Positions 37,621-50,186 of a stretch of 64,000 nucleotides of DNA are shown here, in pieces. The stretch is from Epiperipatus broadwayi. Taxonomy: Eukaryota > Onychophora > Udeonychophora > Euonychophora > Peripatidae. The position numbers and the translations under genes are program-made. The notes under the pieces were generated by a model. That model did not search any database, was not told where the DNA came from, and was given only the letters and a program-made list of their open reading frames with translations. Position 1 is the first letter of the stretch; every line of letters starts with the position of its first letter. The stretch lies in the NCBI GenBank assembly GCA_028023455.1, contig JAQFVV010012422.1, positions 8,530,337-8,594,336 on the forward strand, given 5' to 3'.

Positions 37621-38049
37621 TGTAATAATTTCTGTGTATCTTTATAGCTTCTCATTCAAGTGTGGCATACGCTTTGTTAATTTTGTATATTTATAATAAT
37701 TAAATTCCAAAAATATATATGATATTAAAAAAATGGATGCTGAAAATTTAACAAATTCCGGTCATTAAACCATTTATTTATTTTATAATAACAATAATAA
37801 ATGTAACATCTTGTAATGAAATCATAATGGTGTTTAAAAAATATATTTTGAAGTAAGCCAATAAACATTCCGCTAATTATGATAAGTTCTAAGAAGACGT
37901 ATGGGAAAAAAAATTATTAAATGATTTTTAAAATTGGTAATAATAAATGACATATTTTATAAATCAACATTTAAATTGTGTTAAGAGTTAGTTTATGAAA
38001 CTTTACAAATAATGACTAAAGAAGAAATTTTTTATCGATGATGAATTTG

Positions 38050-39180
38050 CAAAACTAGTCTAGTCGGCACTGTAATTGCAGACCAAGTATATTTGGAACA
38101 AATTAAAAAATTTGTTGCTATAAGTCTATCTTTTTCAACAACTACAAAAATGATTGAAGAATTGTCATGAAACAAAAGTAATGATATAATAAAAATAAAT
38201 TCAATTACTAATTTTTATTCTAGATGAAAATTTTAAGATTACAGAAAAATTACATACTCTGAAAAGATCTAAAGATCAAACTACAGATGAAGATACTTTT
38301 TTAAATATATCAGAGCAGCAAGTCACTTTTAAAATTGAATTAGGAGTTGCGGTCAACAATTATAACAAATATGGCCAAAACAAACACTGGATTCATTTGT
38401 CAGCAGATTATTATTATACAAAACATTACAAAATCTATGCAATTGCAGAGCATAATTCATCATCGTTATACTAAAAAATTTTATAATATAATTTGAGTAT
38501 GTAAACTATAATATCAATAGTAAATCTCACTTGAAAAATTGGTCTGAATTATCACCAAATTCAAAATCAGGAATATATTATGATTTTTATATACATGCCA
38601 GATTTCTAAGATTATTTTGAAAAAATGTTTTAAAGAGATTTTTTTTTTAATTAGAAGCAAAATTGATATTTATATGAATGAAAAATTAAAATTCATATTC
38701 AGAACTATCAGAGTTAAATGGTCCTACAACATGCTTCATTAAGAAATATCTTCAGTCATTTTAATGACTTGAATAAGATATTTCAGAGCCTTGATTAACT
38801 TATTAAAGAATTATAATTTCAAAAATTAGAATTATTCAGAAATTATATGCCATAATTTTTGTTTCCTTTTTTTTTAAATAAACATTATAAAAATATGCTA
38901 AATTCTAATTTCTCTACTGAAAGTATTGCAAAAAAAAAAAAAATTAAAATATTGCAAAAAACTTCTTTGGAAAGATTTATTGTCTTCAAAGACAATGAAA
39001 AATGTTCAAACTATCTCAGAATCCTTTCAACATAAGAAATGCAGAAGTAATGGAAAATCCACAACTCGAAGTAACAGATTTTGAAGCAAATGGCACATTG
39101 AAAACATTAAATAAAATGAAAAATTAATTCAGTTTTACTCATCACTCTAAGAATGTGAATTTCCAAAAATTAAAAAATTG
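38050..39180 (+). pseudogene. hAT transposase fossil (ZBED5-like)
   Basis: Broken plus-strand reading with HASLRNIFSHFNDLNKIFQS near 38730-38790 (family: LADIFxHLNxLNxSLQG) and QLEVTDFEANGTLKTLNKMK near 39060 (family: ELxDLQANxxLKxKF). Many stops. Sequence near 39470-39560 (ggtccattag...tccgcagacc) could be the element's terminal region. Confidence 0.4.
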
Positions 39181-39559
39181 TTAAAAAAAAAAATACTATC
39201 TACTTTTGGAAATATATACCTTTGCAAGTAAATTAACTCAAAACTGAAATATGTGAAATCAAAAATTAATCATATATGATAAAACGATATCTCCATTACT
39301 TTTTAAGTGTAGGTATTGCCTATGTTAAACCAAATATTACAAAAATCAAATAATAGAAGCATTAATTTAAAATAATAATTTATTATTTTTTTTCTTTTTG
39401 TATGAGTTTTTTACAATTAGTAAATGAGTATGAATTTATGTGTTTTTGGAGTCCCAGACCTATTTTACTCTTGGGATTAGGGGGGGGGAGGTCCATTAGA
39501 AATTTAATTTCTCTAACTGCCATCCTTTAAAAAATTGTCTCCGCAGACCTTTTGGAAAA

Positions 39560-41190
39560 AAGTATAGAGACTTTCTTACTTTGCAACTGTCAAAATTGAA
39601 TATATGCATAAATTAAAAAACAAAATATAATTATATATACATAAGTTCTATTTAGCAGTAATATCATTCTACTTATCAGTTTTCATAAACTTAGGTGTTT
39701 GAAATTTTGTTGTGGCTTACAACTGGTAATCTAAAATATATACTATAAATAAATCAACCAAAAAAAGTATTACCTTATGTTATAACATAGTTGCTATTTA
39801 AAAAAAAGGGGGGGAGGGGTGGTCATCTGATGATGCATCACATGGGCCATGCAATATTAACTTTCACCTGATCATGCAACAAAAAAATAAACTTTACCTG
39901 CTAAAACTTTATTCATAGAAAATGGATTTACCAGTGTTGAATAACTAAATATTAAATTGAAGTGTAATAATAAATTATTTATTGCTTTTATATCCAGTAA
40001 TCATACGAAAAACACACTATATAGAAAAACTATAAGAATACAAACAAAAGACATAATAAAAACAACAAACAGTTTATTAAGACATTTTACAAATAAATTT
40101 AGATCATCAATCACTGACTGATATGAATAGCAATATCATAACTTTGGTTTGTAAAAATTTCAAATATGACATAATCCTAAGCTCAGGGTTTAATAGAGCA
40201 TACACATCATATATTTTATATTCTGTATTTCTTCTTTGATTTGATCTAGTATTTAACAAAGAAATTGTTTGACCGATATCTATGCAGGGAGTCCAATCAT
40301 TGGATTACTTTGTAGACTACATAAAATACCTGAGAATTATATTCATATTTAAGAAATCCAATTAATAATTAAAGATTTAATGCTATTTTTTAATCAGATA
40401 TTTAATTCATTTAATTATTGCCAAAAAAATCATGGAGTTTTATTCTAAGTGTAAAGAATAAGTTAATCTCTGCTCTTGTAATTAAGATAACTCATCATAG
40501 ATTTTGTTAAAACACATTGCAGTTCATTAAAAGCAAAATAGAACAAGGCAGCAAAGAGGACTTTAAAATTGCACTATTGAGATACTATCTAATCCAGAGG
40601 GACTAATCCTGCAGCAATATTTTTGTTTTACAGATTGTAATATAATCAATCAACCCCTTTGAATAATAGAATGAGATGTCATCTCACATTGCTAGTACGC
40701 AAAAGCAAGAATACTCACACCAAAATGTATCAGTTGAAAAAAATAAAATTCTGTAATAATGTAGATATAATTCTTGGATCAGAAAACTCTCTGCAATGAG
40801 TTCCAACAATAATAAAATGAAAATCTCATAAACAATGCATCCTCAGAGTTTTTCCAAGTCAAGACACTTACCTCCTCCCCATGCCCAATTTCAAATATGC
40901 AAAATATTAAATAGAGTATGGCATATCTCAGTTATTGGGTTTAAAAACAAGCGCAACAAGCACACACACACACTACCACCACACATTAAAAAAAATGGTT
41001 TCTCATTTCCTTAGAAATAACACTTAAATGATACATCCACTATCTGTTAAAATGTCTAGGAAAATGTAATCCTTAAAACATATTTTTTAAAAATTCATAT
41101 TAAAAAAAAAGACAAATTTTAAAATGAACAATGTATGTTAAAATTACAAAATAATTAATTATAATTATTTTATATATGTAAAAAAAAAAA
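39560..41190. other. Intron 2 DNA, no recognisable feature
   Basis: AT-rich, with G-runs near 39809 and a (CA)n tract near 40964. Nothing else supported. Confidence 0.4.
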
Positions 41191-41194
41191 AAAG

Positions 41195-41305
41195 GGGTAT
41201 CATGGCATAATGGTGGTTAATGCATTTATCTTCCATATTCAAATCTGGATAAGATAAATCTTGGAAATTTTTTCAGATCACCAAATTTTTTTTTTCCAAT
41301 AGGTA
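41195..41305 (+). repeat. tRNA-derived SINE-like copy
   Basis: TGGCATAATGGTGGTTAATGC looks like an A-box/D-arm, ATTCAAATCTGG like a B-box. It is followed by a short body and a T tract. Confidence 0.45.
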
Positions 41306-41811
41306 GTTTATAGCAAACACAGCTAGCTATTTAACAATGGTCAGTAAATGGGTATTTAGCAAAGATATAACGCTCATATGTTAATCAAAGTTAGTCAGAT
41401 GAATGTCAAAAACTTAATGGTCAAAATATAAAAAGGCAATTACGGGATCCGGCTTTTGTTATTGCAATATATTCCTACAGAAACTAAGTTCATGATTATT
41501 ACCATATTTAATTCTTCATAAATATTATTTCATATTTTAACTTTCATTTCAAATTCATTTAATTCTGTTAATTAACAGGTGTTGATCATGAACAACTATC
41601 GATATAGGAAAATAAATAAAGCTTTACGCTATATCATGTTTGTTTCGGAGCTCCCAATCCCTACATGAACGGTTGAATAAGGCGACCGGTCACAATATAT
41701 TTTAAAGTCTATTAAAGTTTAGAATGTTTTCATTATAATTAAGTTTTTTTAAAACATATATCTGCCTATTGCCAGTAAAATTTAAATAAAAAATACATTG
41801 TTTATCTAATA

Positions 41812-42606
41812 CAGAGTGTACCAATAGCTCACACAAGCTCTTAATTGATAAGTGTGATAAAAGAAAATATTTAAAATCTCTATCTGAAAAACTCTTATCC
41901 CCAAACTAATTGGTTTTGAGCTTATGGCTCACCCCAGTGAGGAGCTAGAATTCTCAGATACTAGATCTAAAATATCAACTCAAAACACAGCTCCTATTTC
42001 ATATGTAATAATTAAGTAGAAACTCTGAAGTTTTCGGAGAGAGATTTTAAATATTTTCTCTTACCACACTTATCAATTAAGAGCTTTTTGAGCTATTGGT
42101 ATGCTCTCTGTATTACATTTTTGTAAATACAAGATTATAAAAGCAATGTCACATTATATATGATTTGCTTTATTGATAATTATAATTTTACCTTTATGGC
42201 TTTGGCTATGCTGAGGCTATTAATATATGGTAGATCTGAATTTGGTTCAGTCCCACATAGCTATTTAAGTTAGATAGCTGGAGTAAAAAATATTTTCATG
42301 TCCGAAAACTTCAGAGTTTCTACTTAATTATTATGTATGAAATAAGCGTTGGGTTTTGAGTTAATATTTTAGATCTAGTGTCTGAAAATTCTAGCTCCTC
42401 ACTGAGGTGAGCCGTAAGCTTGTAACTAATTGGTCTGGGGATAAGAGTTTTTCGGATAGAGATTTAAATATTTTCTCTTACCGCACATATCAATTAAGGG
42501 CTTGTTTGAGCTATTGGGACATTATCTGTATTATATTTTTGTAAATACAAGCTTATAAAAGCAATGTCACATTATATATGATTTGCTTTATTGATATTTA
42601 ATGCTT
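41812..42606 (+). mobile_element. PLE/retrozyme-like element with tandem and inverted terminal repeats
   Basis: Two direct repeats (42030-42180 and 42450-42600) share, for example, gtaaatacaagNttataaaa then gcaatgtcacattatatatg then atttgctttattgata. An inverted partial copy lies at 41815-42000. Hammerhead-like blocks adjoin them: on the minus strand near 41900-41945, and on the plus strand near 42390-42445 with CTGAGGT, GAGC-CGTAA-GCTT and GGTCTGGGG. Direct repeats separated by ~417 bp plus an inverted upstream fragment is the arrangement of PLE pseudo-LTRs. A possible TSD (gtttatctaatac near 41800 / gcttatctacaac near 42604) matches at only 10 of 13 positions. Confidence 0.6.
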
Positions 42607-43513
42607 ATCTACAACTTCATACTTTTTTTTAAGAGAGGAGAGATTTGAATATGCCAATCTCATTTATTCATCACCCAAAGGCTGTGTATGTGGACCAATC
42701 TATGATAATGAAGCTTCTGAATAGGCTATTACTGAATGAAACAATTGTCCATATATCACAATTATCCAATGTACATCGACTAAGTTAAATTGTTTTCAAC
42801 CAATATTTACTTTAAAATAATTTTAATATTACTCAATTAAAATTTCTAATGAATTAATTCTCCAGAGGTAGATATTTTTTATCAAATAATATAATTGGTT
42901 TTATAAATCTATTTTAATTTAAACAATTTTTTTAAAATATATACACATGTATATTAACATTATCTTTACACAGATGTAAGGGGAAAAAAACATTTATTTT
43001 ATAAAAAATATTTTTAACAAATCTCTACATAAAACCTGCTTAATTAAACACTCTGATCTGATAAATTATAATGTAAATGTACAGAATTTTCAGGTGGAAA
43101 AAATTCATTTTATATATATGTGTTTAAGTACTTGTATAAATCTATCACAATTTTTTCAAAAAATATTAAACATATATATTCATAAATACAAATGATTTAT
43201 TTCTATGATGCTTTAAACAAACATTCACAATTGGAATAACATAGAAAACCTTAATTACTGAATATCCAATACCTTACTGAGGATAGCAAATGGCCAGATA
43301 TTGATCAGAGATCTATTGTGCACTATTACCTAGTTATCACTGATTACACATGCTTACATGAATGGCTCATCACTAATAAGTGATGTGAGGTAGATTAATA
43401 GTAGCATGGAAAATGACCCTCTACAAATAATTAAAATGCCTCAAATATTATAATGAAAAGCAAATTAAAAGGCTTTTCTGATGAGATTAATTCAATCCTT
43501 CATTTTTAATATA

Positions 43514-44471
43514 CACCTGGGTCTCTTTTTATGTGGTAGATAGGTTCCACAGAAAACCGGCATTAAAAAAAATCGCACAAAAATAGACTTGATTTACCTT
43601 GAAAAATGGGGGATAGGTGCTGTAATGTTCAGAATTTGCATAAAAGCAAAGCAACAAAGAAAAATTACTTTAAAATTCACATTAAAAAAATAAGCAAATA
43701 AAGTATGACTAATAAAAAATTTCAAATATTTGAAAAATATTAATACAAGACAAACTTTTTTTATTACTACAGTATTTAATTTTACATTTTTCATACATAT
43801 TTTAATCATTACCACTAGCGTTTGTTTGCAAACTGGTAAGAAATCAGATTCGATGTGATGTATTGTGGCTTCTCCTTAAACGAAGTCAAGAATCTCTCAG
43901 CAATTATGCACAGAGAAACCTGTTAAGCCACTTTATTTTTATTCATGATGCGATGTACAACTAGCACCATTTTCAGTCTTGTGCTGTGTTAATGGTTTTC
44001 TGTTTCTATATTAAAAAAATGAGATCGCAATCAAAACATTATCATTAGAAAGATTATTTGCAGTTTATAAAATCTTTGTTTTTTATTTTAAAAATCTAAA
44101 AGATTATTTATTTCTGCTATATATAACATAATATGTTTTAAAAGTTTAAATTTTTTGAATATTTATTGCGATATTTTTATATGTAAGTATAAATCTATTA
44201 TTATTATTTACTCATTAGTATAAATAGGTTATTTACATAGAAGCTAAGTTCTAAATACAGCTTCAGGCCATATTCACGTTAGCTGCTAATATAACGTTAT
44301 ATTTTCGAAAAAAAAAAAAAAAACATATTTCAAGTCAAAATAAGTTATTAATAATTTAAATTTCTTGATATCTAATAAATATAGTGAAATATGAAAGATA
44401 TTAAGAAGAAATATGAATTGCATAACTTCAAAATCGCATTAAAATAATCCGCATAAAATGAGACCCAGGTG
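43514..44471 (-). mobile_element. Short pogo/Tigger-like DNA transposon, copy 1
   Basis: The ends CACCTGGGTCTC / GAGACCCAGGTG are flanked by TA (43512-43513, 44472-44473), the TSD of Tc1/mariner-pogo elements. Length 958 bp. It is the same family as 60128-61111 in opposite orientation. The TIR-adjacent sequence has decayed from TTTTACGCG to TTTTATGTGG, so it is older than copy 2. No intact transposase. Confidence 0.8.
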
Positions 44472-45179
44472 TACGTGGAGCAATATTAAAATAGCATAAA
44501 CTAAAGATGAATCTTTAAAATGACGAAACTGAAGGTAATGTTCCACCTATCTACCTAATGCTATGCATAGAGATACCATGATACAGGTGATTTATTTTGA
44601 TCATACCAAAATTCTTCAAAAAATAAAATTATCTGCAAATTAATTAATATCTAATGTTATTAAAGTATAAAGTATTTTGAACTAATTTCATATAACTTGA
44701 CAAACTATGTAGTTTCAATGAAAAGACCTTAGAATATTTACAATTTTCAAAACATTCGTTTGGATATCTTAATAAAGACCATTAAATAAATGCATTTTTA
44801 AAATATCTAACAGTACTAAGCTATATAGGCAGAAACTAATTACAAGCATTGATTTCAATGTCAACTACTATTCAGTAATTTATTCCCTAGTTACAGCTGG
44901 AGATTATAGGATGTGTAAAACTCAAGAGTCAATATAGTAATGAAAATATATATTAATGATAACTATAAGAATGCTGAATATCTGCAAAAAAATACATTCT
45001 TAAGATACACTCACTTTCATATAAATTTTTCATTTAAAATTTTTTTTGTGTGTAAAATTCAATCATTTGAAGCAATAAGATATCTCATGATTCCAGCTTA
45101 CATAATGCTGTTTAATAGCAAATTCGTTAGCTCTCACCACAATTATACCATCTTGTGTAAAACTTTAATAACTAATAGA

Positions 45180-45490
45180 TACCAGAATGTCAGTATATAA
45201 TACATCCTTATTCAGTACCATCTTATCCAATATTCCCAGATTAGTTTCTAGATTATAATTTAGACAAAAACATTAACATGAAAAGTAAAAGATGGCTGCT
45301 AGAAGAAATGTGCATTAGATCCAAAAGTTTAGGTACCCAGTTCCCCAAATACAAAAGTTTATCATTGATGAAAACCATAAGCTAAAAACTAGTCTGATGA
45401 TTGTGGATAGAACAGTACTGAATAAGGACTTATTAAGCACTATCATATGTCACCTATTGATTACTAAAGCACACATTAAACAGCATAATT
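45180..45490. mobile_element. Family A-like fold-back element, degenerate
   Basis: It shares gatggctgctagaag, gcattagatcc, and the hammerhead-like atcattgatgaaaaccataa then gctaaaaactagtctg with family A. Core bases are mutated and no TSD is visible. Confidence 0.45.
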
Positions 45491-45949
45491 AGGTGAGAGA
45501 ATTAGAAATTTGCTAAAGAGCAATACATATAGTAAAGAGGCATTAATACCTACAGTAGTACCAAGATTCTAATGGATAATAAGTTTATCAATTTAAGTAA
45601 GTAACATTGTATGATTAATAAATTCATTTAATTATAAACTTATAGTACCATTAAATTATTTATTTAGAAAACTTATAACTTTATTCCATTTACATTAAGT
45701 GGTAAGAAATATGGTGTTTTAAATTTACACTAATTCAAACATTGATATCAAATTAAGCATAGTTATCGTATTTAAATAATAGCATTGCTATGCTACTAGA
45801 GTAATGCTTGTTTCTAGGACAGATGATGAGATAGAGCCTAAACATGTATCATGACAAGACTCATTGATTTTTTTTAAAAATCAATATGGTAATATTAAAA
45901 AGTTTAAAAATTTGTCTAGCTAACAGTGTTGCATCTATATCTGAACCTA

Positions 45950-46610
45950 TATATATAAACACGAACATGTGCAAATATGTTTTATAATATATTTATTAAT
46001 ATAACATTGAACAAATATACAGATGCATATTTACACTATTTACAATGGTTATACTATGCCTGCTACTATTGACAGAACTTTTAGTTCTAAGGTGAACTAT
46101 GGAAGAAAGTGCACATGCCCATAAAGGTTTTATCTACCACTTCCACTACACCATGTGGTCCTGCCCTGTGAGTAGATATGGTGACACTTTCGGCTATACT
46201 TGACAGCTTGCCTCGTGTCATAGTTTGGTTCTAGCAGCTTCCAATTAAAAATTTCCATGCTTGCTTTGCCGCACCAACCATTTTGCATTTGACAGCTATA
46301 GTCCGGAGAATGTAGATTCTGTCTTTCATGTCTGTGACAGTAGTTCTCTCAGAATGTATGTGAAGAATGAGGATTCTGCCTTTCAGTTTTGTGACAGTAG
46401 TTCTTTGACGTTACCTAAAAAAGCTTAACTATTTATTACCAAATACTCATCCCTAATGGATTCCTTTCAGATTCAGTGAGCATCGTCGTCTATTAGCCCA
46501 TTCTTGCCATTGAATATGTGTTATCTCTTTATATACACATTGGTGAGATGCAATGAATGCTCAATTGAATCTAGACAAGACATGATCTGAGCTAGTTCAT
46601 TATTTAAAAA
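45950..46610 (-). mobile_element. Degenerate LTR fragment, family B, inverted copy
   Basis: The minus-strand counterpart of 29585-30165. It includes two variant repeats of a ~60-bp block (tgacagtagttctctcagaa ... tgacagtagttctttgacg). Limits approximate. Confidence 0.5.
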
Positions 46611-46905
46611 CAAGATGAGACATGATGTATAGTCATTAAATTATCTATATATTTATATATAAAAAGCATTTGCACTATAAGTTACAATATCCGGCTGATA
46701 ATATAGAACTCAATACTGTTCAAAACTTTTTCATGATGCTGAGAGATCTGAGCTAGTTCATTATTTAAAGACAAGATGAGACATGATGTATAGTCATTAA
46801 ATTATCTATATATTTATATATAAAAAGCATTTGCACTATAAGTTACAATATCCGGCTGATAATATAGAACTCAATACTGTTCAAAACTTTTTCATGATGC
46901 TGAGA
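46584..46905. repeat. Recent tandem duplication, 2 x 161 bp
   Basis: The units 46584-46744 and 46745-46905 start gatctgagctagttcatt and end gatgctgaga. I saw one mismatch (aaaaac versus aaagac). Confidence 0.93.
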
Positions 46906-49900
46906 ATAACATTTTAATACCCCACCCATACCACCCTGGATATTATAGCCAACTAACTAGTAACACATCCTCTTTCAATGCCCACCTTTGGAAATTAGTT
47001 CTTTATCTTTTAGTGGGCTGTTTTAATATTTACTTATATATTAAGATGATTATATGAATCATGGCATACAACAACATATTAGTGTGTATGCACATGTATA
47101 TATAAAGTTGAAAAAAAAAGTAAAAATAAACTAACACAAATTTTTTGTAGATATTTTCTATATTACACTGAAATAACAGTTAAGACTTAAATAATTTTGA
47201 ATATAAAAAAATTATTATAAATTAAACACTTTAAAATAATTAATATTTTATTAATTCTGATTTTGAAATTAAAACAAGCAGGTTTTATGTTATAATAGAT
47301 ATACTGGTAATTATAAAATTCCATTATACATTTTGATTACATTAAGAAATTTTTTTAATTAGAGCTTTTATAACATATAAAAATCCTACAAAGTTGTTTT
47401 TGAAAGGATTAAGGTGAATTGAAAAGTCAATCAAGATAAAGAAAACTTACTTTTAATTACTGTTGAGTATCCTGACTATAAACAGGTTGGAAAAAACATT
47501 AGAGGGGAGATTATAAGTTATAAAGCACTATGATTATAAAGATATAACTGAAGGCAAGGGACAATGGATCCAGCTGCTGCTGCTAATGCAATGATGGTAA
47601 AGTTTGAATTCACATGGAAGCAAGTCCCAGATTTTATGTGGTTCATAGCCCATACATTGTATTATATGGCTGGCTTGCTTGAAGTCAATCAAACAATAGA
47701 CTAAATAAAGATGATTGAATGCCATCAGTTACTTGATTTACATCTTCCTGAAAATGTCAATGGAATATTATACTACTGTACTATGGACAGAATTATAATG
47801 GACTAGTTTACTGAAAGATTTCAGTATTACCATGCTATGTTGTATGCTGCTATATCTATAGGCAGGGAAGAACAGTTCCTGCTTTGTAAATATAGAGTAC
47901 ACACAACAGATCTAGTTCATAAACAGATTTTGGTGAGCAATTTTATTGAAAAATGACATTATTTTAAATACATTTGCAGTTAAAAACTTTAAACTTCTGT
48001 CTAAATTATTCAACTAAAAGTAAGATGTGTTTCTGGTGTATTTTATTTTTAAAAAATTGAACAAAGAAACTTGTAGAATATTTTTAAAGACATTTACAAT
48101 TAACTAAGAGTAACCCGAAAAAAAAACTTTTATGGATTGTCAAAGAAGTAATACATATATTTCTTTAAAAAAGTAAAAAAAAAATTTTTTTTACCATTAC
48201 AAATAATGAATTAATAACTTTAATTCATATTATTTATTTATTTATATACACATGTATATATGAATTTTATGCATATTTTCAACATGAAATTAATTGTCTT
48301 GTGAAAAAATATTTTTAATAAGTTTATTATTTTGACAAATTAAAATATAAATGTCAGTGCGCACACATTTCCATGAGTAATCATATATATATATGTAAAA
48401 ACTTTATGTATCATTAAGATATGATAGCTTATTTTTTCCCATATGTTACAGTATGATTGTGCTTTTATAGATATGTGTCATGTAGACACCTATGTTAAAA
48501 TTAATCATATTTTATGAATTATTAAAATGAATTGTTTTTTTTATAAGTCTATGACAATTCGAATATGTTCATTTTTTTTAAAGAGGCATATTTGTGTGCT
48601 GATAAGTTTTATATAAACCTATTGAGATATTTGTAAATCATAATGTGATCACTTATTTTATTTTATTTTTGTATTTTAATCAAAATCAGAATGCCAAATA
48701 TAAATTTATAGCATACTCAGCAGACCCTAATTTCATTTTGTTTCTAATTAATAAATTTATATTTCAATGTTTAAATTATTCCAGTGAATTTATTTAAACC
48801 TAAAATTTTATAAATTATTATATGTTTGTGTTATATTTCTTGCTCACAGTAACAGTTATAGAGCTTTTACTCTGTGAGTAGGATTCGCACATAATAGACA
48901 TCTAGTTGATTTCATTACTTCTCTTATGCTGGATGATGCAAAGGGGATATCCTTTAAAGTCCATGCACTACATTTCATTTTAAATATTTATTTAGAAATT
49001 AAGTTTAGAGTTGGCCAGCACATTAATGGTAGTAAGTGACTCACATAATGATGATGATTAGCATGTTTTAATATGCCAGGATTATTATTTTTTAATTGTT
49101 ATATACTTATGGAATAGCACTTACGTTTGTGCATTCAAATTATTATTTAAATAATCTATCCCAAGCTAGCAAGGGCTAAATAATTAGCCTCGTCTATAAT
49201 GGATCACTTTCAAATCCAGTCACAAGATTGACTGTTGATTTATTTTTATTTTATGATCATTTATGATGATGAATAATTATTATTCATTTGTAATGTGGGA
49301 TGAACTTATAGTTAGTTCTGTGCTGATCTCTCATGCTCATTATATTCATTAGCATTCCTTTTGAATTTGTTATTTAATTTTATATTTTATTTTGACTTGG
49401 AGTTGATGATGATTTTCCATAACCCCAGGTTCACCCCAAAGATTTTGTTTCGTTACAATATATATTAACCAAAACTACCAATAGATGATTGGTTTATCTT
49501 ATATAAATCATATCATAACAGCAAAAGCTTAAATAAGCCAATAGAATACCAGCAATCTGTTGTCAAGGCAATATCAATTGATAATAAATGGATTTCACTT
49601 ATTATTCTGATCTAAGAACTATAAATAGACAACAGCAAAATATAATAGAACATGAAGATTATAAATGATATTTAGAAAGTCATAACAACTTTATGACACA
49701 TCTTATATTAAAATATAAATTATGTAAAAAATAAAAAATATTGATATATATATTATCAAATATATGTAATAAAATTAGAAATAATCTTATAAAGTTTTCT
49801 ATACCAATATAAATTATATAAAAAAAATATATTAAGCCGCAAACAAATTACATCTCATCTCCAAGGAATGAATATGCTACTGAAATGGCAAATGATTTAA

Positions 49901-50007
49901 GTTTGCTATCATTTAACTTTTATTTATATAACTAATATTGGTATATACAATTTTGTAAGATTAACTCTAATTTGTTTTATTATATACATAGTAATTTAAG
50001 TGTTTAC
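46906..50007. other. Intron 2 DNA, mostly featureless
   Basis: NCKAP1 intron. Apart from a SINE-like piece near 49150-49220, no feature could be supported. Confidence 0.4.
49150..49220 (+). repeat. tRNA-derived SINE-like remnant
   Basis: ctagcaagggctaaataatt agcctcg followed by ttcaaatccagtc mirrors the A-box/B-box spacing of a tRNA. Decayed. Confidence 0.35.
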
Positions 50008-50085
50008 CATAGAATCTCCATTAGGAACATGATGCTTGAAATCAAGCACAGAACTCAAAAGAAATGGAATTCTGTCTATCAAAAC
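50008..50085 (-). CDS. NCKAP1: NCKAP1 internal exon
   Basis: This 78-bp exon of 26 whole codons is phase 0 at both ends. It reads VLIDRIPFLLSSVLDFKHH then VPNGDSM. The IPFLxSSVxDFKxH block is diagnostic of NCKAP1/HEM. The acceptor is attttttcag and the donor is gtaaac at 50007-50006. The intron that follows is the largest in the window (16.4 kb) and hosts the PLE insertion, a hAT fossil, a pogo-like element and an LTR fragment. Confidence 0.96.
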
Positions 50086-50186
50086 CTGAAAAAATAACCA
50101 TAAGTAATAATTTAAGTATAATAAAACAAATGTTTTATAAAGTTAATAATTTTAAACAAATCAAGTGCTGCTATAAGTTCTCTTAC

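Larger units (their letters stand above)
35552..37686 (-). mobile_element. Penelope-like element, head-to-head inverted insertion
   Basis: This 2135-bp insertion has an exact 13-bp TSD (atatttataataa at 35539-35551 and 37687-37699). Two 935-bp arms (35591-36525 and 36755-37689) are inverted copies differing at only a few sites (for example a Lys/Glu codon), around a 229-bp centre. A 39-bp tail (35552-35590) lies outside the left arm, as Penelope elements have a short extension at one end. Both arms carry the same coding end. The near-identity and open frames point to a recent insertion inside NCKAP1 intron 2. Confidence 0.9.
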
